Shown here one piece after another: positions 7,620 through 11,059 of a DNA stretch of 11,059 bases. Every line of letters begins with the position of its first letter. Positions within the stretch are counted from its first letter, which is position 1. Origin of the DNA: Phycisphaerae bacterium (GTDB lineage Bacteria; Planctomycetota; Phycisphaerae; WQYP01); assembly GCA_013044065.1 (NCBI GenBank), contig JABEVA010000313.1:1-11059 (forward strand), read 5' to 3'. The notes beneath the pieces are model-generated. The model saw only the letters and a program-made list of their open reading frames with translations, was not told the DNA's origin and did no database searches. A program made the position numbers and the translations under genes.

Positions 7620-8936
7620 ATGGCCGGCACTGGCAACGATACTCCTTTTAAGATCGAAGTCTCTTCGCGCATCAAGCGATTGCCGCCTTATTTATTTGCG
7701 AGCATCAACGCGCTCAAGGCGCAGAAGCGCCGCGCCGGGTCGGACGTGATTGATCTGGGCATGGGCAACCCCATTGACGCCTCGCCCGAATTTGTGATTG
7801 ACAAACTCGCCCAAGCCGCGCGTGATCCGCACAATCACCGGTATTCAGCCAGCATCGGCATTTTTAACCTGCGGCGTGAAGTTGCCCTGAAATACAAACG
7901 TCGGTATGGGGTGGAATTAGATCCGGAAACACAGGTGGTGGCCACCATCGGCAGCAAAGAGGGCTTTTCCCACCTGATGCTGGCCTTGTTGGGTGCGGGC
8001 GATACCGTGGTGGTGGGCGATCCGGCTTATCCGATTCATGTGTATGCCGTGGCTCTGGCCGGCGGGAATGTTATCAGCGTGCCACTGGGCAATGATGATG
8101 CGTTTCTGGAGCGCATCGACCATGTGTTGCGAAACCTTTTCCCGCGGCCCAAACTGATGATTCTCAATTATCCGCACAATCCGTCGGCGATGACGGTGGA
8201 GCCTGGGTTTTATCAGAATGCCGTGGCCTTGGCGCGACGGTACAACGTGCTGATCATCAGCGACTTTGCCTATGGCGAAACATGTTTTGACGGTTATCGA
8301 GCTCCATCCTTCCTGGCCACGCCCGGGGCCGTGGACGTAGGGGTGGAATTTTCGACCATGAGCAAGCCGTACAACATGGCCGGCTGGCGGGTGGGGTTCT
8401 GTTGCGGTAATCCGGAGATGGTGCGGGCTTTGGCGACCATCAAGGGTTACTACGATTATGGGCACTTTGCCCCCATTCAAATCGCCAGCATTCTGGCTTT
8501 GCGCAAAGGGGATGATTTTGTCACCCAGCAGGCGGCGATCTATCAAAAGCGACGGGATGTGCTGGTTGCGGGTTTGCGCAAAATCGGCTGGGATGTTTCC
8601 TCGCCGCGGGCCAGCATGTTTGTATGGGCCCGGGTGTCCGATCAGCATCTGGCCGGGCAGGGGACGATCGATTTTTCGTACCGGCTGCTGCAAGAGGCGG
8701 ATGTAGCGGTGGCCCCCGGCCGCGGCTTTGGTGAAAACGGAGAGGGCTTTGTGCGTATTGCCTTGGTGGAAAATGAAATGCGTATCAAGCAGGCCCTGCG
8801 GCAGATCGATGCGGCTCTCAATGGCCGCAAAAAAAAGCAACGCCCCAGCAAGTTGGCCCAGCGTGTATCGACCCGCCAACCGATCCCGGATGCCGGGGCA
8901 TCGGACGCCGGGCGATCCTCGGTTATCGGCGGCTGA
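7620..8936 (+). CDS. alaC: AlaC-like PLP-dependent class I/II aminotransferase
   Basis: A 438-residue fold-type I aminotransferase, closest to AlaC alanine aminotransferase (pyruvate plus glutamate to alanine plus 2-oxoglutarate) and related to LL-diaminopimelate aminotransferase. Seen: IKRLPPYLF (18-26), VIDLGMGNP (43-51), IGSKEGFSHLMLALL (110-124), DPAYPIHVY (134-142), MILNYPHNPSA (180-190) with N187 contacting PLP, SDFAYGE (214-220) with D215 and Y218, STMSKPYNMAGWRVGF (245-260) with K249 as the PLP lysine, and VRIALVEN (378-385) with R379 binding the substrate carboxylate. All key residues are present. ATG 7620 is chosen because AGAGGA lies seven bases upstream and the family N-terminus follows; a TTG at 7557 would add an unrelated leader. 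The last ~38 residues (from NGRKKKQRPS) form a basic, low-complexity tail. Soluble and cytoplasmic. Substrate is inferred from family resemblance, so another amino donor is possible. Confidence 0.9.
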   Translation: MAGTGNDTPFKIEVSSRIKRLPPYLFASINALKAQKRRAGSDVIDLGMGNPIDASPEFVIDKLAQAARDPHNHRYSASIGIFNLRREVALKYKRRYGVELDPETQVVATIGSKEGFSHLMLALLGAGDTVVVGDPAYPIHVYAVALAGGNVISVPLGNDDAFLERIDHVLRNLFPRPKLMILNYPHNPSAMTVEPGFYQNAVALARRYNVLIISDFAYGETCFDGYRAPSFLATPGAVDVGVEFSTMSKPYNMAGWRVGFCCGNPEMVRALATIKGYYDYGHFAPIQIASILALRKGDDFVTQQAAIYQKRRDVLVAGLRKIGWDVSSPRASMFVWARVSDQHLAGQGTIDFSYRLLQEADVAVAPGRGFGENGEGFVRIALVENEMRIKQALRQIDAALNGRKKKQRPSKLAQRVSTRQPIPDAGASDAGRSSVIGG

Positions 8937-8983
8937 TTCTTTGTTACGGCTGCCATTAAAGGAGGGTTGGCGCGAAGCAAAGC

Positions 8984-9000
8984 CACACCGGGGCGGTGTG
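8984..9000. repeat. Perfect 7-bp hairpin between the aminotransferase gene and pyrC
   Basis: CACACCG and CGGTGTG flank GGG. No T-run follows, so it is at best a weak factor-independent terminator for the aminotransferase transcript. The surrounding stretch (about 8958-9018) has the look of an interspersed intergenic repeat: its translation contains LPLKEGWREA, a string I associate with such repeats. That link is from memory and unverified. Confidence 0.45.
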
Positions 9001-9024
9001 CTCGCAGCAGGGTGCGGCGGGCAT

Positions 9025-9030
9025 TATAAT
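9025..9030 (+). promoter_or_regulatory. -10 box (TATAAT) of pyrC
   Basis: An exact TATAAT hexamer in otherwise GC-rich DNA, ending 8 bases before the pyrC ATG at 9039. Initiation at the usual distance would fall about 9036-9038, giving a leader of only a few bases. The -35 region near 9001-9007 is poor (at best 3 of 6). Confidence 0.5.
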
Positions 9031-9038
9031 TGGCTGCC

Positions 9039-10412
9039 ATGAAGACCACACTCTCCATTAATCCGAATCACGCTGCCAGTTCCGATGCTGTTTTGATCGT
9101 TAATGGTACGGTGCTGGATCCTGCGGGCAACTTTCAAGGGCCAGCGGATGTTCTACTGGTGGCAGGCCGGATTGCCGGGTGTGCCAAGGGGCTTTCGGGC
9201 CAGGTTCCCAGAGCCAGGCGTATTGATGCGGCGGGATGTTTTGTCACCCCCGGCCTGATCGACATGCATGTGCATTTGCGCCAGCCCGGCCAGGAACAGA
9301 AGGAAACCATTGCCACCGGGGCAGCCGCAGCGGTGGCCGGCGGTTTTACCACCATCTGCTGCATGCCCAACACCACTCCGGCATTGGATAATGACACACA
9401 GATTGAATACGTACTGACCCAGGCCAGTCGGGCGGGCCTGTGCCAGGTCTTGCCCATGGGGGCCATTACCAAGGGGCGAGAGGGGGCAGAGCTGGCTGAA
9501 ATCATGCTGATGCACGAAGCCGGAGCCATAGGATTTTCCGATGATGGCGTGGGCGTTGGATCGGCGGCGGTGATGACCAAGGCGCTGCAATACATCAAAA
9601 TGTTTGACGGCCTGTTAAGCCAGCATTGTGAAGAGCCGACACTTTCCGGAGGTTCCATGCACGCGGGAGCGGCGGCTTTGCGGCTGGGACTGGGCGGAGT
9701 GCCCGCAGCCGCGGAGGAATTGATGATTGCCCGCGATCTGCTGTTGAATCGGCGCATCGGGGCCCGCTACCATGTGCAGCATGTAAGCACTGCGGGTGCG
9801 GTGGACCTGATCCGCCAGGCCAAACGTCGGGGTGAAATCGTAACGGCGGAGGTTACGCCGCATCATTTGTTGCTCACCGATGACTTGTGCGGGGGCTACG
9901 ACAGCAATTTCAAAATGAATCCGCCGCTGCGCAGCCGGCAGGATGTGGAAGCGTGCATTGCCGGCGTTATAGACGGAACCCTGGATTGTTTGGCCACCGA
10001 TCATGCCCCGCACGCCCGCGAAGAAAAGGAACGGGAATTTGATCAGGCCCCGTTCGGTATTGTGGGGTTGGAAACTGCCTTGCCGCTTTATGCCAGGGCC
10101 TTGGTGGCCCCCGGCCATCTCAACTGGCTTCAACTCATTGATCGCATGAGCTGTCGGCCGGCCACCGTGCTGAGCCTGAAAGACCGCGGATCATTGGCGG
10201 TGGGATGCCGCGCGGATGTCACGGTGATTGATCCCGAGATGGAATGGCAGATCGACCCGACCAGGTTTTATTCGCGCAGCACCAACACCCCCTTTTCCGG
10301 ATGGAAGGTGCGCGGGCAGGTTCGCTGGACGATAGTGGCTGGTCAGGTGGTGTTTGACCATTCCGGACAAACCTCCGGCCAGACTCCGGGCAATCGGGAA
10401 GCTCGGCCCTAA
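9039..10412 (+). CDS. pyrC: Class I dihydroorotase (PyrC)
   Basis: A 457-residue zinc amidohydrolase that interconverts N-carbamoyl-L-aspartate and dihydroorotate, step three of de novo pyrimidine synthesis; cytoplasmic. Seen: TPGLIDMHVHLRQPG (70-84), whose H77 and H79 are metal ligands and R81 binds substrate; FSDDG (166-170), which holds the aspartate ligand typical of class I enzymes; SQHCEE (195-200) with H196; YHVQHVSTAG (244-253) with H248; APHHLLLTDD-type block as TPHHLLLTDD (273-282); NPPLR (294-298); ATDHAPH (319-325) with catalytic D321; GIVGLETALPL (340-350); and near the end STNTPFSGWKVRG. Length suits class I. In the HLREPG motif usual for the class, Glu is Gln82. ATG 9039 is preferred; a TTG at 9030 lies inside the TATAAT box and would add only three residues. 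No good Shine-Dalgarno is present. No pyrB is adjacent. The NYN gene follows after 22 bases. Confidence 0.95.
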   Translation: MKTTLSINPNHAASSDAVLIVNGTVLDPAGNFQGPADVLLVAGRIAGCAKGLSGQVPRARRIDAAGCFVTPGLIDMHVHLRQPGQEQKETIATGAAAAVAGGFTTICCMPNTTPALDNDTQIEYVLTQASRAGLCQVLPMGAITKGREGAELAEIMLMHEAGAIGFSDDGVGVGSAAVMTKALQYIKMFDGLLSQHCEEPTLSGGSMHAGAAALRLGLGGVPAAAEELMIARDLLLNRRIGARYHVQHVSTAGAVDLIRQAKRRGEIVTAEVTPHHLLLTDDLCGGYDSNFKMNPPLRSRQDVEACIAGVIDGTLDCLATDHAPHAREEKEREFDQAPFGIVGLETALPLYARALVAPGHLNWLQLIDRMSCRPATVLSLKDRGSLAVGCRADVTVIDPEMEWQIDPTRFYSRSTNTPFSGWKVRGQVRWTIVAGQVVFDHSGQTSGQTPGNREARP

Positions 10413-10434
10413 ATGAAGCTGCGGATGTTTACGG

Positions 10435-11059
10435 ATGCTGATCATTGACGGTTACAACTGCATCTTTGCCGGTGCTGCGTTGGGCGGCCGATGGGATGGC
10501 TTTTCGCTGCGGCGATTGTGTAGTTTGCTGGAGCAGAATCGTGCTGCGGCTATCGTGGTACTCGACGGCCGCCCCAAACCTTCCGAACCGGACGCGGATG
10601 AATTTCCCGGCCTTACCCTGATTTATTCCGGACAGGGAATCAAGGCTGATGATGTCATCAGCAAGATTCTCTCCCAGCGTACCGATCGTCGCCATATTAC
10701 CGTGATCAGCAATGACCGGGCGGTGGCCGCGGATGCCCGCCGGCAAAAGGCCCACAGTGAATCCTGTGAGAAATTTGTGCGGGGACTGGGTGCCAGGACG
10801 GCGGCAAAAAGAAAATGGCAAGGCCGTGTGGAACCACGGGAAAAATCCCAAGGGCTGGCCAATCCGGGAGAAACCGAGCACTGGCTTAAAGAGTTTGGCG
10901 TGAGTCAAACGCTGCCAACGAGGCTTCCATCGGCCTCTGGGGACTCTGCCACCGGGCGTAAAGCACCGGTACCACGTGCCGGCAGTACGGGCCGCCGCCA
11001 AGCTCGATCCGGCAAACCATTCGGCTCTGGCACCAAGACCGGCCCTGCGGCGCAGGTCC
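10435..11059 (+). CDS. YacP-like NYN-domain protein, probable ribonuclease (3' end outside window)
   Basis: An open frame of 208 codons running off the right edge, so the C-terminus is missing. The NYN domain (PIN-like nuclease fold) spans about residues 1-118: LIIDGYNCIF (2-11) with D5, IVVLDGRPKP (40-49) with D44, YSGQGIKADDVISKIL (64-79) with D72/D73, and ITVISNDRAVAADAR (88-102) with D94. These acidic residues are the expected metal site. The closest named family is YacP (DUF901), whose Bacillus member Rae1 is a ribosome-associated endoribonuclease; an RNase role here is inference. ETEHWLKEFG (146-155) follows, then a long Ser/Gly/Pro/Arg/Lys-rich, probably disordered tail. ATG 10435 is the only start in frame, since a stop lies at 10414-10416; the ribosome site is weak (CGGA nine bases upstream). 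It starts 22 bases after the pyrC stop and is probably cotranscribed. The antisense frame at 10429-11001 has no family resemblance. Confidence 0.85.
   Translation, partial: MLIIDGYNCIFAGAALGGRWDGFSLRRLCSLLEQNRAAAIVVLDGRPKPSEPDADEFPGLTLIYSGQGIKADDVISKILSQRTDRRHITVISNDRAVAADARRQKAHSESCEKFVRGLGARTAAKRKWQGRVEPREKSQGLANPGETEHWLKEFGVSQTLPTRLPSASGDSATGRKAPVPRAGSTGRRQARSGKPFGSGTKTGPAAQV

Noticed and set aside
7388..7651. Possible small genes in the divergent intergenic region (both strands)
   Set aside because: Several overlapping short frames of similar size, none with a family resemblance, and their translations look like products of hairpin-rich noncoding DNA.
7917..8879. Minus-strand open frame of 320 codons opposite the aminotransferase gene
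   Set aside because: Antisense shadow: the plus strand carries every catalytic motif of an AlaC-like enzyme.
10413..10448. Eleven-codon frame (MKLRMFTDADH) overlapping the start of the NYN gene, considered as a leader peptide
   Set aside because: No ribosome site and no attenuator-like hairpins or repeated regulatory codons; chance frames this short are common.
10429..11001. Minus-strand open frame of 190 codons at the right end
   Set aside because: The plus strand carries the NYN domain motifs through the same bases and runs off the window. The antisense product resembles nothing.
1..11059. Mobile element, CRISPR, tRNA/rRNA, toxin-antitoxin, phage-defence or biosynthetic cluster
   Set aside because: Every long frame with a recognisable product is a metabolic, respiratory, glycosidase or RNA-processing gene. 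No transposase, integrase, repeat array or RNA gene signature was seen.

Overview
This is an ordinary-looking stretch of a GC-rich bacterial chromosome with tightly packed genes. The gene mix is a Na+-translocating NADH:quinone reductase (Nqr), an AlaC-type aminotransferase, a class I dihydroorotase next to a YacP-like NYN protein, and a run of glycoside hydrolases. Together with weak Shine-Dalgarno use at some starts, this fits a glycan-degrading member of the PVC group, most likely Planctomycetota (perhaps Phycisphaerae). That placement is inference from gene content; no marker gene settles it.

Layout, left to right. (1) 1-404, +: the 3' end of nqrF, the NADH/FAD-binding subunit of the sodium pump, followed after 14 bases by a membrane-anchored PEBP/YbhB-family protein (419-1000). 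(2) 1034-7319, all on the minus strand: a three-gene glycoside hydrolase operon, transcribed in the order GH38 alpha-mannosidase (4425-7319), GH35 beta-galactosidase (2292-4394), GH5-like hydrolase with a signal peptide (1034-2215). Gaps are 30 and 76 bases and each start has a recognisable ribosome binding site. (3) 7320-7619: a divergent intergenic region with two hairpins and candidate promoters in both directions. (4) 7620-8936, +: an AlaC-like PLP aminotransferase. (5) 9039-10412, +: pyrC, class I dihydroorotase, with a perfect TATAAT box 8 bases before its ATG, suggesting a nearly leaderless transcript. (6) 10435 to the window end, +: a YacP-like NYN-domain protein, 22 bases after pyrC, running off the window.

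How the genes work together. The hydrolase operon looks like a small polysaccharide or glycoprotein-glycan utilisation unit. The GH5 enzyme is predicted to be exported. The GH38 and GH35 enzymes have no visible signal peptide, so they would act on imported oligosaccharides, releasing alpha-mannose and beta-galactose. No transporter, SusC/D pair, sulfatase or regulator lies in the window. The remaining genes are housekeeping: respiration, amino-acid metabolism, pyrimidine synthesis and probable RNA turnover.

I found no mobile element, CRISPR array, tRNA, rRNA or defence gene, and no clear undescribed system. The best second-look items are the hydrolase operon and its substrate, the leaderless-looking pyrC promoter, the tailed NYN protein, and the hairpin-rich intergenic DNA that may derive from interspersed repeats.
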